Assembly (NCBI RefSeq): GCF_000015045.1
Contig: NC_008609.1
Location: forward strand, 2,613,501-2,677,500
Source: Pelobacter propionicus DSM 2379
GTDB taxonomy: Bacteria > Desulfobacterota > Desulfuromonadia > Geobacterales > Pseudopelobacteraceae
Reading direction: 5' to 3'
Length of the DNA: 64,000 nucleotides
A model generated the notes under the pieces. The model was not told where the DNA came from and made no database searches. It was given only the letters and a program-made list of their open reading frames with translations. Below, piece after piece: positions 51,340 through 60,295 of the stretch. A program made the position numbers and the translations under genes. Positions within the stretch are counted from its first letter, which is position 1. Every line of letters starts with the position of its first letter.

Positions 51340-51658
51340 ATTCCTCATTCCGTTTTTTGTACTATCTGTCCACGGAAAACACGGAAAACACAGAAAAAAC
51401 AAATATGCAATTCCCACAACAGACATGAACAACATTTCTTCAGATTTCTATTGCCCGATTATCTCTAATTTCAGTGCCTTCCGTGATTTCAGTGGATGAT
51501 TCACAGGGAAAACACGTGTCCACGGAAAACACGGAAGACACCGAAAAAAAAATGATGCATTTCCCTCAATAAATATGAACAACCATTTGTTCAGATTTCT
51601 ATTGCCCGATTATCTTCTCATTTCAGTGCCTTCCGTGATTTCAGTGGACAGATACCGA
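51340..51658. repeat. Dispersed CCACGGAA/TTCAGTGG repeats, right side of the GxxExxY gene
   Basis: Two direct copies (about 51367-51497 and 51517-51652) of a unit that begins GTCCACGGAAAACACGGAA, has the shared middle TCAGATTTCTATTGCCCGAT and ends CCTTCCGTGATTTCAGTGGA, again an imperfect palindrome. The unit is longer than the copies on the left. No gene is seen. Confidence 0.78.
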
Positions 51659-54223
51659 TTACAACCGCGCCTTCAGCCATGCCAGTTCTCTTTTTATATT
51701 TATTTCCCTGAAGGCCTGTACAATGCCAGATGAAGCTCTCAACAACACGCTCCACAGGGTGAGATAGGGAACCGGACGACCTAACGGTTTATGGCCGTCC
51801 ATGTAAGATTCCTCGGGAACCTCAGCTGACAACCGCTCCCCTACCCAGCCATTCTGCAGCATGAGCACCAGCGGCCGGGCATAGCATGAACTGGGAAACC
51901 GGGACAACTCGCCACAGGCGTATTCGTAATAAAACCTCGCCTTTACCAGGAAGGCATCCCTGGTCCGCGGTGAATCCGCATATCGGGCAGCTTGGCAGAA
52001 GATCACACTCTTCCTCAGATCCTGGGCCACCCAGGTCTCGTTGGGGTACTCCAGAATCTCCGGCTTTTCCAGGTAGGGGTACTCGTTCTCCAGCATCCAC
52101 CCCGCATAGACAAGCAGGGATGCCCGGGCATGGGCGAAACCGGCATCCTGTTCCCCCAACTCCACCTTTTTATCGAGATACTTGCCAACCGCCACCAGAA
52201 GGACCGTATAGGACCAGGCTATCTCCGCGTTGAGCAGGTCCCGACGGACAATGTCGTCTTCAGGGTGCAGGGTATCCCTGATCAAGCGCTCAGCTTCATC
52301 CAGAAATCGTCGCCCCCCTCCGGCCTCGAAGGCATCGATGCAGGCCGAGATGGCGTTGCCGGTGCCCCGGGTCAGGGGGTGACGGGGAAAGAGCCGCTTC
52401 TCTCCCCGACAGGAGCGCCAGAGGGAGACATAGCCCAGGCCGCGCTTCAGGGCCGCCAGCACAGCTGCCGGCCCCATGAGGGCACTCAGCTCCCACTGGG
52501 CCAGATCCAGCACCGCCTGCCTGAAATCCTCGTTTCCGGTCTGGAAGTAGTGATACATCAGGCCACTGGTGTAGCAGTGCTCAGCCCCCGGTCCGCCGCC
52601 GCAGAAGCGCGGATCCTTGTTTTTCAGATGCTCTCGTGAAAATGAACGATGGGTGGAAAGGCCGGCGTCGATGTAGTGGTCAGTGTGCCAGAAGAGGCCG
52701 TGGTTGTACTCCTCGCGATCCCCGTCGGTGTGGTAGAGGTCGATGTCCCGCACATGGCGGGCGAGGTCCGCGGCCAGATCCCGCCATCCCGGATCCCCCG
52801 TGGCGAAGAATTTGCGGTAAAGCCCGGCAATGAAATCGTACTGGTTGTTGTAGTGGGAAACGAAGGTCTCCTGGCCTTTGTGAAAGACAGCCTCGTGATC
52901 GGCAGGGATCTCACCGAAATTGCGCCAGCCGTACTCGTCGGCAACCTCCCGTTTGGCCAGCAGATCCTTTGTGGTGACGAACCGATCCACCAGATCGTCA
53001 TTCCCCGGGAGGTCGTAGATGACTCCCGACTCCCGATACACCTCCGGAGCGGCATGGACAACGAGCGGTGCAAGCGTCCAGACCAAGCCATCCCTTCCCG
53101 TTGCAAAATCAACCCAGAACCCATGACTCTTCTGCTCCCCCCCCTGCAGTTCGTGCGGACCGGGAAAACGGGCAGGGAAGGGTGAAAAGCAGAGAATTCC
53201 CTCGTCCACCGCGATCTCGGCGGGGAATTCCTGCCAAAACCGGGGAACGGCTACTGATATCCCGGTCTGTCCCTGCCCCTGCCACACCAGCGGTGTTGCC
53301 CGCAGTCCGGATGATGTCTCCTTTCCGTTGACCTCGGTCACAAAGCCGCGACGTTGCATGGGCACCCGCCCCTCATGGTTGCGGTGCACCGGACTGCGCC
53401 AGTTCTCGCCGCCGCTGGATTCCTGATACAGGGAGAAAGGGGAAGCGCCGGGAACGGCCAGGGGAGTCCCCCCCGGAGCCGGGATGCAGCAGGTCTCTCC
53501 TCCCACCCCATTGGCGGCGAAAGAAAAAACGAGGCTCCTGAACAACAGTGAGCCTTCGTCACCCAGATCCCACAGCCCGCCCCGGTGACGGGCGGCAGCC
53601 GGGTTGTGCAGGGTGAATTCTATTTTCACGGCGCTGCTGTCGGCCAGGAAATGCAGGCGGCAGAAGAAGCGGGCCTTTTCGGAAAAACGCCCCGCCAGAC
53701 GGACAATAGCCCGCAGCGGCCCGGCTTCCTCCAGGGTAATCTCTTGGATGTCGGCAGCGGTTTGAGCGGCACCACCGCTGCTGAGCAGACAGGAACTGGC
53801 TGACGGTCGCAGCACATCCACGCCGTCTATCATCACGGCAGTGAAGGGGCGGAATGTGCGGGCGTCGATGGTGAAAGCGGCTTTTCCGGTGTCGACGTAC
53901 CAGGCTTCATCCCCCGGCTGCACCCGTATCGTGCCGGCAACCGCCGAGGCATCCCCTGCCGCTAAAAAGGAATATTCCGACGACCCTCCGGCGCCAACCG
54001 TTGCGGAAAAATCCAGCAGAATCCACTTTGACGAACCATCCGGCCACTGTTTCAGCACCCTGCTCTGACAAGGTAGCTGCTCCCCTCCCGGGCCGGAGAG
54101 CGCCACCGGTTGACCGGCCGGGAATTCGCCACGGGCACAGGGAACGCCCAGCCTGACGATCTCACCACAGCGGGAAATGCCCGCGGTCTCTCGGACGAGG
54201 ATGTGCCTGGTCGTGGTCATCAT
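51659..54223 (-). CDS. PcRGLX/YetA-like large protein (possible polysaccharide lyase-type enzyme)
   Basis: This 854-residue protein has an N-terminal beta part of the PcRGLX/YetA RIFT-barrel type ('IVRLGVPCARGEFPAGQPVA', 'SRVLKQWPDGSSKWILLDFS'). A large alpha/alpha-toroid-like part follows ('DREEYNHGLFWHTDHYIDAG', 'HCYTSGLMYHYFQTGNEDFR', 'HPLTRGTGNAISACIDAFEA'). His- and Tyr-rich segments in the toroid are candidates for the active site. Relatives are exo-acting rhamnogalacturonan lyases. There is no signal peptide, so it may act in the cytoplasm or be exported another way. The gene overlaps the amidotransferase gene by 4 bp and ends the exopolysaccharide operon. It may trim or turn over the acidic polysaccharide; the reaction is inferred. 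Confidence 0.7.
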   Translation of the reverse strand: MMTTTRHILVRETAGISRCGEIVRLGVPCARGEFPAGQPVALSGPGGEQLPCQSRVLKQWPDGSSKWILLDFSATVGAGGSSEYSFLAAGDASAVAGTIRVQPGDEAWYVDTGKAAFTIDARTFRPFTAVMIDGVDVLRPSASSCLLSSGGAAQTAADIQEITLEEAGPLRAIVRLAGRFSEKARFFCRLHFLADSSAVKIEFTLHNPAAARHRGGLWDLGDEGSLLFRSLVFSFAANGVGGETCCIPAPGGTPLAVPGASPFSLYQESSGGENWRSPVHRNHEGRVPMQRRGFVTEVNGKETSSGLRATPLVWQGQGQTGISVAVPRFWQEFPAEIAVDEGILCFSPFPARFPGPHELQGGEQKSHGFWVDFATGRDGLVWTLAPLVVHAAPEVYRESGVIYDLPGNDDLVDRFVTTKDLLAKREVADEYGWRNFGEIPADHEAVFHKGQETFVSHYNNQYDFIAGLYRKFFATGDPGWRDLAADLARHVRDIDLYHTDGDREEYNHGLFWHTDHYIDAGLSTHRSFSREHLKNKDPRFCGGGPGAEHCYTSGLMYHYFQTGNEDFRQAVLDLAQWELSALMGPAAVLAALKRGLGYVSLWRSCRGEKRLFPRHPLTRGTGNAISACIDAFEAGGGRRFLDEAERLIRDTLHPEDDIVRRDLLNAEIAWSYTVLLVAVGKYLDKKVELGEQDAGFAHARASLLVYAGWMLENEYPYLEKPEILEYPNETWVAQDLRKSVIFCQAARYADSPRTRDAFLVKARFYYEYACGELSRFPSSCYARPLVLMLQNGWVGERLSAEVPEESYMDGHKPLGRPVPYLTLWSVLLRASSGIVQAFREINIKRELAWLKARL

Positions 54224-56097
54224 CCGCTGGTCCCCAGATAATTCATGCGCCAGAGAGAAAAGGAAAACAGGGTCCAGAGCAGTGTGCCATGATCCATCTT
54301 CTTATCCTGGTGCTCTTGCCAGAGGCGCCGCAGGCAGGCCGGCGAGAAATACTCCTCCATCCCGGGCCCCAGCAGATGTTCCTCGGCCACCCCACGCAAG
54401 TCCCGACGGAACCAGTCGCCCAGCGGAACCGTGAAACCATGCTTGCGCCGGTGGAGGATGGAATCGGGAAGCACCTTACGGAAGGATTGCTTCAACAGGT
54501 ATTTCTTGGTGGCACCGCGGATCTTCCAGGAACTGGGCAGGGAGGCAGCGAACTCGATGACACGGTAATCCAGAAGCGGAGCCCGGACCTCCAGGGAATG
54601 GGCCATGCTCATACGGTCAACCTTTACCAGGATGTCATCGGGAAGATAGGTTTTGAGATCAGTGTAGAGCATGCAGGCAACATGATCCGCCCCCCGCATC
54701 TTATCCCAGGCATCCACGGTGTGCCGCGACGGATCATAGCCGCTGGTTCCGCGCCTGAGGCGTTCACCCAGCAGTTCATTGAGAAGATCGTCCTCTATGA
54801 AGGTATTGGTACGGTAGAAAGCCACGGCCGGATCGGAGAGGGCGCCTCCGGTCAGTGTGCGGACCTTGCGGGCCACCACTCCCGGCTGACCCTGGGCAAC
54901 CCCCCGCAGAAACCTCAGAATTGGACGCGGAACCAGTTGACGCGCCTGGTGCTCGCGCCGGTCGATAGTGTATTTCTCGTAGCCGCCGAAGCTCTCGTCA
55001 CCGCCATCGCCGGCCAGGGCCACCGTGACGTCCTGGCGGGCCAGCCTGGAGACATGATAGGTGGGGACGGAGGAGGAATCGGCAAAGGGTTCGTCGAAAA
55101 AGCGCGCCTGACGCAGCACTGTTTCCGGCAGGTTTTCCCGAACCATGTACTCCCGGTGATCGGTGCCGAACAGGGCCGCAACCTCGCGCGCATAGGGAGT
55201 TTCGTCATGTGTCCGGTCAGAAAAGCCGATGGAGCAGGTCCTCACCTTTTCGTTGGAGACGCCAGCCATCAGGGCAACCACGGCGCTGGAATCGATGCCG
55301 CCACTGAGAAAGGCACCCAAGGGAACGTCGGAGATCATGCGGCAACGGGTGGCATCCCGCATGAGGTACAGCAGCTCATCGGCCGCATCCTCGATGCTTC
55401 CGCCTCTCGTGCGCGAGAAGTCCACATCCCAGTACTGGCCGATCCTCGGTTCACTCCCCACCCGCAGTTCCAGCCAGTGCCCAGCCGGGAGTTTGTGGAT
55501 ATTGCGAAAAATCGATTTCGGAGCCGGCACATACAGGTACTTGAGGTAATCCACCACCGCGGTCGGATCAATCTCCCGCGAGATCCCGGGAACCTGCAGG
55601 AGCGCCTTGATCTCCGAGGCGAATGCCAGGCGGTCGCCGCCTGCATGGTAGTAGTAAAGCGGCTTCTTGCCGATCCGGTCACGGGCCAGAAAGAGGGTCT
55701 TCTCCATTCTGTCCCACAGGGCGAAGGCGAACATGCCGTTCAGGTCGTTCAAGCATTCGCGCCCCTTTGCCGCGTACAGGGCCAAGATCACTTCGGTGTC
55801 GCTGCGGGAATTGAAGACGGTTCCCGCTCTCTCCAGTTCATCTTTCAGTTCGCGATAGTTATAGATTTCTCCGTTGAAGACGATCACGTAGCGACCATCC
55901 CCGAAAAACATCGGCTGGTTGCCATCGCTGGAGAGGTCGATGATGCTCAGGCGACGGTGGGCCAGTCCGACATGTTCGTCCAGGTACTCGCCACCGGCAT
56001 CCGGCCCGCGGTGACGTATCGCCTCACCCATCCGGCGAAGTACCGATTCATCGGCACCAGGGGCGCAGGATCTGAAGAAGCCGGCTATGCCGCACAT
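54220..56097 (-). CDS. Asparagine synthase-like amidotransferase, exosortase A-associated
   Basis: This 625-residue protein has an N-terminal glutaminase domain starting 'CGIAGFFRS' (catalytic Cys2 after Met removal), with 'RHRGPDAGGEYLDEHVGLAH' and 'FNGEIYNYRELKDELERAGT'. A synthetase domain follows, with the PP-loop 'GAFLSGGIDSSAVVALMA' and 'LEVRAPLLDYRVIEFAASLP'. This is AsnB architecture; one branch is a fixed part of exosortase A loci and probably amidates the polysaccharide rather than free aspartate. Amidation of a uronic acid would fit the UDP-sugar dehydrogenase in the locus. It overlaps the PcRGLX-like gene by 4 bp. Confidence 0.88.
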   Translation of the reverse strand: MCGIAGFFRSCAPGADESVLRRMGEAIRHRGPDAGGEYLDEHVGLAHRRLSIIDLSSDGNQPMFFGDGRYVIVFNGEIYNYRELKDELERAGTVFNSRSDTEVILALYAAKGRECLNDLNGMFAFALWDRMEKTLFLARDRIGKKPLYYYHAGGDRLAFASEIKALLQVPGISREIDPTAVVDYLKYLYVPAPKSIFRNIHKLPAGHWLELRVGSEPRIGQYWDVDFSRTRGGSIEDAADELLYLMRDATRCRMISDVPLGAFLSGGIDSSAVVALMAGVSNEKVRTCSIGFSDRTHDETPYAREVAALFGTDHREYMVRENLPETVLRQARFFDEPFADSSSVPTYHVSRLARQDVTVALAGDGGDESFGGYEKYTIDRREHQARQLVPRPILRFLRGVAQGQPGVVARKVRTLTGGALSDPAVAFYRTNTFIEDDLLNELLGERLRRGTSGYDPSRHTVDAWDKMRGADHVACMLYTDLKTYLPDDILVKVDRMSMAHSLEVRAPLLDYRVIEFAASLPSSWKIRGATKKYLLKQSFRKVLPDSILHRRKHGFTVPLGDWFRRDLRGVAEEHLLGPGMEEYFSPACLRRLWQEHQDKKMDHGTLLWTLFSFSLWRMNYLGTSG

Positions 56098-56123
56098 ATG
56101 GATTCAACCTTTCCGGACATCAG

Positions 56124-57095
56124 TTATCTCCAGCGCAGGCTCGCCAACCCGCGGGCGAGAAAATAGATGTTGAACAGCACGTACAGTTGCGACACTGCGA
56201 CAACTCTGCTGGAGCGGATCTTCCAGAAGGCCAGCACCACCAGCGGCACCTGCCAGATCAGTAGGAGACCGGCAAGGCCGTACAGAAGCAGATCCCGGGG
56301 AAGAAAAGCCCCTGCCAGAAGCAACGCTGCCAGGGCAAAAACCAGCAGGCAGTAGATGATCGGCAGCGCCACACTCGGCAGTTCCCGCCACTGAAAGGAA
56401 TGACTCCCCAAACCCCGCAGGTTACCCAGCGCCCGCCAATGCTCCTTGCGGAAGAAGTGCAGCAAGGAGGCTGCCTCGCCGTGGTGCACGGCAACGATCC
56501 GATCGTCGGAAACCAGGCGCCCCAGACGACGCAAACGAAGCGAGAGATCGTAGTCTTCGCAGGTAACAAGTGCGGCATTGAAGCCACCCACCTGCTGGAA
56601 GGCCTGGCGCCGGACAAACATGTTCATGGACTCCAGCCAGTCAGTATCAGTGATCCCCTCTTTCCTGCGAACCCAATACCATGCCCTTTGCACCCAGGTG
56701 CTGTCCGGGGGAACAACCGGGGGGCTGCCGAAGCAGACCACGTCTTCGGTGTCGAGGTAGCGCGCAGCCTCACGAAACCAGGTGCGGGGGACGGTACAGT
56801 CGGCATCCAGAAACACCAGTATCTCTCCCCGGGACTGGGCGGCGCCGTAATTACGCAAGGCAGCGACAGTATCTCCGGGCCGGACAAAGACCGTAGCGCC
56901 GTGGAGGCGTGCGATGGCCGGCGTAGCGTCGGATGAGCCGTTGTCGATGAGCAGAACCTCTACATCATCGTCCGGCCAGTCAACCGCATCAATGGACTGG
57001 AGGCAATGGCCGATATTGCGCTCCTCGTTCCGAGCCGGAATGATCACCGAATACGTCGTCTTCAGGGTTTCTCCCGACACCCTCGCTCTCATCAC
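56124..57095 (-). CDS. Family 2 glycosyltransferase with C-terminal membrane helices
   Basis: This 323-residue GT2 has 'YSVIIPARNEERNIGHCLQS', 'VLLIDNGSSDATPAIARLHG', 'EILVFLDADCTVPRTWFREA' (DxD site) and 'SMNMFVRRQAFQQVGGFNAA ... ALVTCEDYDLSLRLRRLGRL' (acceptor ED). Two to three hydrophobic segments follow ('IIYCLLVFALAALLLAGAFL', 'LLLYGLAGLLLIWQVPLVVL'). It overlaps the GT gene upstream by 4 bp. It would add a sugar to the lipid-linked unit at the inner face of the membrane. Confidence 0.87.
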   Translation of the reverse strand: MMRARVSGETLKTTYSVIIPARNEERNIGHCLQSIDAVDWPDDDVEVLLIDNGSSDATPAIARLHGATVFVRPGDTVAALRNYGAAQSRGEILVFLDADCTVPRTWFREAARYLDTEDVVCFGSPPVVPPDSTWVQRAWYWVRRKEGITDTDWLESMNMFVRRQAFQQVGGFNAALVTCEDYDLSLRLRRLGRLVSDDRIVAVHHGEAASLLHFFRKEHWRALGNLRGLGSHSFQWRELPSVALPIIYCLLVFALAALLLAGAFLPRDLLLYGLAGLLLIWQVPLVVLAFWKIRSSRVVAVSQLYVLFNIYFLARGLASLRWR

Positions 57096-58357
57096 TCCAC
57101 CACCGGAAACGGAGCACTATCGGCGGATGCTCCCCGCAAGAGTTCATCCAGTGCCTGCAACCTCGCGCTCCACGAGTATTTCTCCTCCACTGCTCGGCGT
57201 GCGTGGAGGGCCATATCGTGACGCCAGCCCAGCTCACGGAGCATCTCTATGGCTTTCGCCGCAAAGAGTTCCGGTTCGGCCGGGACCACGAGCAGATCCC
57301 TTCCCGCCTCTACCTCCAACCCTTCGAACGCCTGGGGAGTTACCAGCGTGGCGATACCCATGGCCATGGCTTCCAGCACCTTGTTCTGGATGCCGCGGGC
57401 GATGCGGATCGGCGCCACCGAAAGGTCAGACTCCCAGACAAACGGGCGAACATCCGCTACCCGTCCCGTCACCCTGACCCCCGGATACGTTTCCAGTACC
57501 CGGACCTCTTCACCTGCCCCGCCGCCTACTATCCAGAATTCAACATCTCCCAGCGTTTCCCGGATGCGCGGAAGCACCTCGCGGGCGAACCAACAGACGG
57601 CGTCGATGTTGGGCAGATAACCCATGGCGCCGCAGAAACTGATCCTGAGGTTCCGTTGGCCCGTTGTTTCCACAGAGGGATGAAAATAGGCCAGATCAAC
57701 ACCATTGCCGACGGCGTGTATTTTATGTAGGAGACCGGTCCGGTTCCGGAAGACGTCGGCCTCCGCCTCGGAAACCAGCGCCACCGCGTCGAACCAATGG
57801 GTTATCTGTTGCTCGTAGCGCCGGAGAAGCCAGCCTTCGAGCCGGAAGACCCATTTGAGCGGTACGGCATGACGTTGCGCGTACTGTTCCCATTTGTCCG
57901 AATCCACATCCACCAGATCCATGACACAGGTCATCTGCCGGTCAGATGCCTGCGACAAGGGGGTGCAGGATGACCGGCGCAGGTATTCGGCTATCGGACC
58001 ACAGAAGCAGAGCACAGCCGAAACAGGGTGATGCGAAAGGATCTGATCAACCTTTTTCTGAAGATCGGAACTGTAAAAAAAACGCGCGCTCATAGGGAGG
58101 CCACGCAGGGGAGCAGATAGGCTTCGTATCTTTTGAAACAGGGGATTGATTGGCTCAATGGCAACCGTAGCGCAGAGCCTGCCCAGTTCTTCGACATGCC
58201 CCAGGTCAACCGGGTCGTCGGCCAGAGCGCAAAGGTGAACTCGCCAGCCTTGTTCTGTAAGAAACCTGAGTTGGTTATAGGAGCGGATTTTATCCCCTTT
58301 GTCGGGAGGATAGGGTACCCGATGTACGATCATGAGCAGGTCGCCTCTGACCGTCAT
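57092..58357 (-). CDS. XrtA-system glycosyltransferase (GT4, TIGR03087-like)
   Basis: This 421-residue glycosyltransferase starts 'MIVHRVPYPPDKGDKIRSYN' near its N-terminus, the hallmark of the PEP-CTERM/EpsH-associated sugar transferase group. It continues with 'RGLPMSARFFYSSDLQKKVD', 'CVMDLVDVDSDKWEQYAQRH' and 'ISFCGAMGYLPNIDAVCWFA'. The donor-site region is 'IRIARGIQNKVLEAMAMGIA' with 'TLVTPQAFEGLEVEAGRDLL'. One base separates its start from the FemAB gene upstream, so it is part of the same operon. The specific sugar is unknown. Confidence 0.9.
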   Translation of the reverse strand: MTVRGDLLMIVHRVPYPPDKGDKIRSYNQLRFLTEQGWRVHLCALADDPVDLGHVEELGRLCATVAIEPINPLFQKIRSLSAPLRGLPMSARFFYSSDLQKKVDQILSHHPVSAVLCFCGPIAEYLRRSSCTPLSQASDRQMTCVMDLVDVDSDKWEQYAQRHAVPLKWVFRLEGWLLRRYEQQITHWFDAVALVSEAEADVFRNRTGLLHKIHAVGNGVDLAYFHPSVETTGQRNLRISFCGAMGYLPNIDAVCWFAREVLPRIRETLGDVEFWIVGGGAGEEVRVLETYPGVRVTGRVADVRPFVWESDLSVAPIRIARGIQNKVLEAMAMGIATLVTPQAFEGLEVEAGRDLLVVPAEPELFAAKAIEMLRELGWRHDMALHARRAVEEKYSWSARLQALDELLRGASADSAPFPVVE

Positions 58358-58358
58358 A

Positions 58359-59393
58359 TCAGGGAATGTTCCGCACGATGTGCGGACCTAACAGCCTGGT
58401 CAGGCTCAAGGGGAGTTTCCGCCAGATCTTGATCGCCATCTCGTACTTGGGGTTGTTGGGATTCAACTCCGGCAAGGCTTTCCCCTCTTCCATCAGGTAC
58501 TGCCAGTGAAGCTGCACCGCTAACGCGCCCCACTGCTTCTTGAAGTTGAAGGTGCCCTCGTTGGGGGTGGAACGGCCGAAGTCGAATTTCTCGAATCCCG
58601 CGCCTATGGCGAACCTGATCGCCTCCCAATAGAGCATGTTGTTGGGGCACATGCTCTTGAAGTCGGCAATCGATGAAGCCCAGGGGATCTCAATGGTATC
58701 CCGGAACCACGTGACAATGCCGGCGGCGATGACCCTGCCATTGTGGCTGACACTGATGATATGGCTCGCTTCGGGCAGTTCGGTCAGAACGTTGCGGAAA
58801 AAGTCCTTACCGTACACCGGCGTCCCCAGGTCGCGCATGTTGCGGGCAAAGACATCGTAGAATCCATCCAAAAGCTCAAGACCACCCAGAGCGGGAACAA
58901 GGCCGCTCTTCTCCGCCTTGCGCACCTGATTCCTCAGTTTGGCGTTGAACCCCTTCCACTGGGCTTCCTCGCTCTTCTCCAGGGAGAGAATCATGGTGAC
59001 CTTGTGCTGTTTTGACGGCAAGGATTCAACAACGTTGCCACAGTGGCGTAGCTCAACGTGGCCGGCGTTGAGTTCAGCTCTCAGTTCACCAGCCTTGCGC
59101 AGCAGGCAGCGCGTCGCTTCGCTGGAGTCAGCCAACAGTCCACCGTAGTTGAAGAAGGGGAGCGAGACCAGAAACGAGCCGAACAGCCTGCTGTCCATAT
59201 GCACCAGAGGCAATACCCCCCTGATGCGCCCGGCATCATCCGTTGCCGCCAGATAGTGGGTCCGGTGGCCGAAGCTGCGCTCGACCACCCTCCTCCAGGG
59301 ACTCTGGTGGTAGTTGGTCGCCTCGGGGTGGGACGTGACGTAGTTATCCCATCCCACATGCGAACCGTCTATTGTCTCGACGCGAAGATTCAT
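58359..59393 (-). CDS. FemAB-like XrtA/PEP-CTERM-associated protein
   Basis: This 344-residue protein has a double GNAT fold of the FemAB group: 'NYHQSPWRRVVERSFGHRTH', 'GVLPLVHMDSRLFGSFLVSL', 'QWKGFNAKLRNQVRKAEKSG' (typical FemAB helix) and 'AIGAGFEKFDFGRSTPNEGT' with 'FNFKKQWGALAVQLHWQYLM'. FemAB enzymes add amino acids from aminoacyl-tRNA to muropeptides or sugars. The exosortase-associated branch may aminoacylate the polysaccharide or a glycan-bound group. The ATG at 59393 overlaps the deacetylase stop (ATGA) and has AAGG upstream; the open frame continues 160 codons further but only as antisense to the deacetylase. Confidence 0.9.
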   Translation of the reverse strand: MNLRVETIDGSHVGWDNYVTSHPEATNYHQSPWRRVVERSFGHRTHYLAATDDAGRIRGVLPLVHMDSRLFGSFLVSLPFFNYGGLLADSSEATRCLLRKAGELRAELNAGHVELRHCGNVVESLPSKQHKVTMILSLEKSEEAQWKGFNAKLRNQVRKAEKSGLVPALGGLELLDGFYDVFARNMRDLGTPVYGKDFFRNVLTELPEASHIISVSHNGRVIAAGIVTWFRDTIEIPWASSIADFKSMCPNNMLYWEAIRFAIGAGFEKFDFGRSTPNEGTFNFKKQWGALAVQLHWQYLMEEGKALPELNPNNPKYEMAIKIWRKLPLSLTRLLGPHIVRNIP

Positions 59394-60295
59394 CGACCTT
59401 CCACCATTCTCACCCTCAAAACACTGCTTATCTTGTTTTCCGAGTTCTGTTCCACTGTCCTTAATACACTTTCCATTGTCCCGAAACGGGCATTGCCGAT
59501 TATGTGGCGTAACTTCCCTTCCGTACTGTTTAAATTCAGGTAGTGCCTGAATCGCGACTTGAAACCGGCCTTGATGCGCGGCTGGTCCGGATCGATCTCC
59601 CAGGGATGGAAGTAGAGCACGGCAGGCTGGTTTTCCCGTTCGTTGATGGCGGCAATACAACGCCGCAGCAGGTGAGCGGGAAACAGGCGCAGGTAGCCTC
59701 CCCCGGCAATGGGCAGGCGGTATTCCCTGCTGCCACATTTCAATGGATAGGTGGTCAGGGGGAATTCGGCGATGCTCCCCGACTGGCGTGTGATGACGTG
59801 CGGAAAACGGGGCGCATCGGGTATGCCATAGGTGTCGTGGTACACCGGGAAGATGCTGGAGTCGTAGCAAAACCCCTCCTCGATGAGGATATCCAGCGCC
59901 CAGAGCGACTGCCTGGTGATGGAGTAACTGGGGGCGCGGTAACCGCGGACCTTCTCGCCGATGATATCCTCCAGAATTTCCTTGGCCTTGCGAATATCCC
60001 GCCGAAAGGCATCCGGGCCGATGACGTAGACCAGTTCATGTCCATAGCCGTGGCAGGCTATCTCGTGCCCCCGGCCATGGATCTGGCGCACCAGGGTCGG
60101 CACCCGCTCCGCTACCCATCCCAGCACGAAAAAGGTGGCCTTGACCTGGAACTCGTCCAGCATGTCCAGGATGCGACGGGTGTTGGCTTCCACCCGCAGG
60201 GGATAGCCATCCCACTGCTCGCGCCCGATGTGCCGGGCAAAGGCGTTGACCTGGAAATAGTCCTCAACGTCTATGGTCAGGGCGTTCAGCCTCAA
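59390..60295 (-). CDS. XrtA-system polysaccharide deacetylase
   Basis: This 301-residue carbohydrate esterase 4 has 'NALTIDVEDYFQVNAFARHI' (motif 1 with Asp pair), 'GHEIACHGYGHELVYVI' (the H-x3-H metal motif), 'GYRAPSYSITRQSLWALDIL' (motif 3) and 'YFHPWEIDPDQPRIKAG' (the catalytic His). The C-terminal DUF3473 part is the mark of the exosortase-associated branch. It has no signal peptide, so it probably acts on a lipid-linked sugar at the inner face of the membrane rather than on the finished polymer. It overlaps neighbouring genes by ATGA on both sides. Confidence 0.92.
   Translation of the reverse strand: MRLNALTIDVEDYFQVNAFARHIGREQWDGYPLRVEANTRRILDMLDEFQVKATFFVLGWVAERVPTLVRQIHGRGHEIACHGYGHELVYVIGPDAFRRDIRKAKEILEDIIGEKVRGYRAPSYSITRQSLWALDILIEEGFCYDSSIFPVYHDTYGIPDAPRFPHVITRQSGSIAEFPLTTYPLKCGSREYRLPIAGGGYLRLFPAHLLRRCIAAINERENQPAVLYFHPWEIDPDQPRIKAGFKSRFRHYLNLNSTEGKLRHIIGNARFGTMESVLRTVEQNSENKISSVLRVRMVEGR

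Noticed and set aside
54289-56166. Long plus-strand open frame opposite the amidotransferase gene
   Set aside because: It mirrors the amidotransferase codons and shows no domain; typical shadow of a GC-rich gene.
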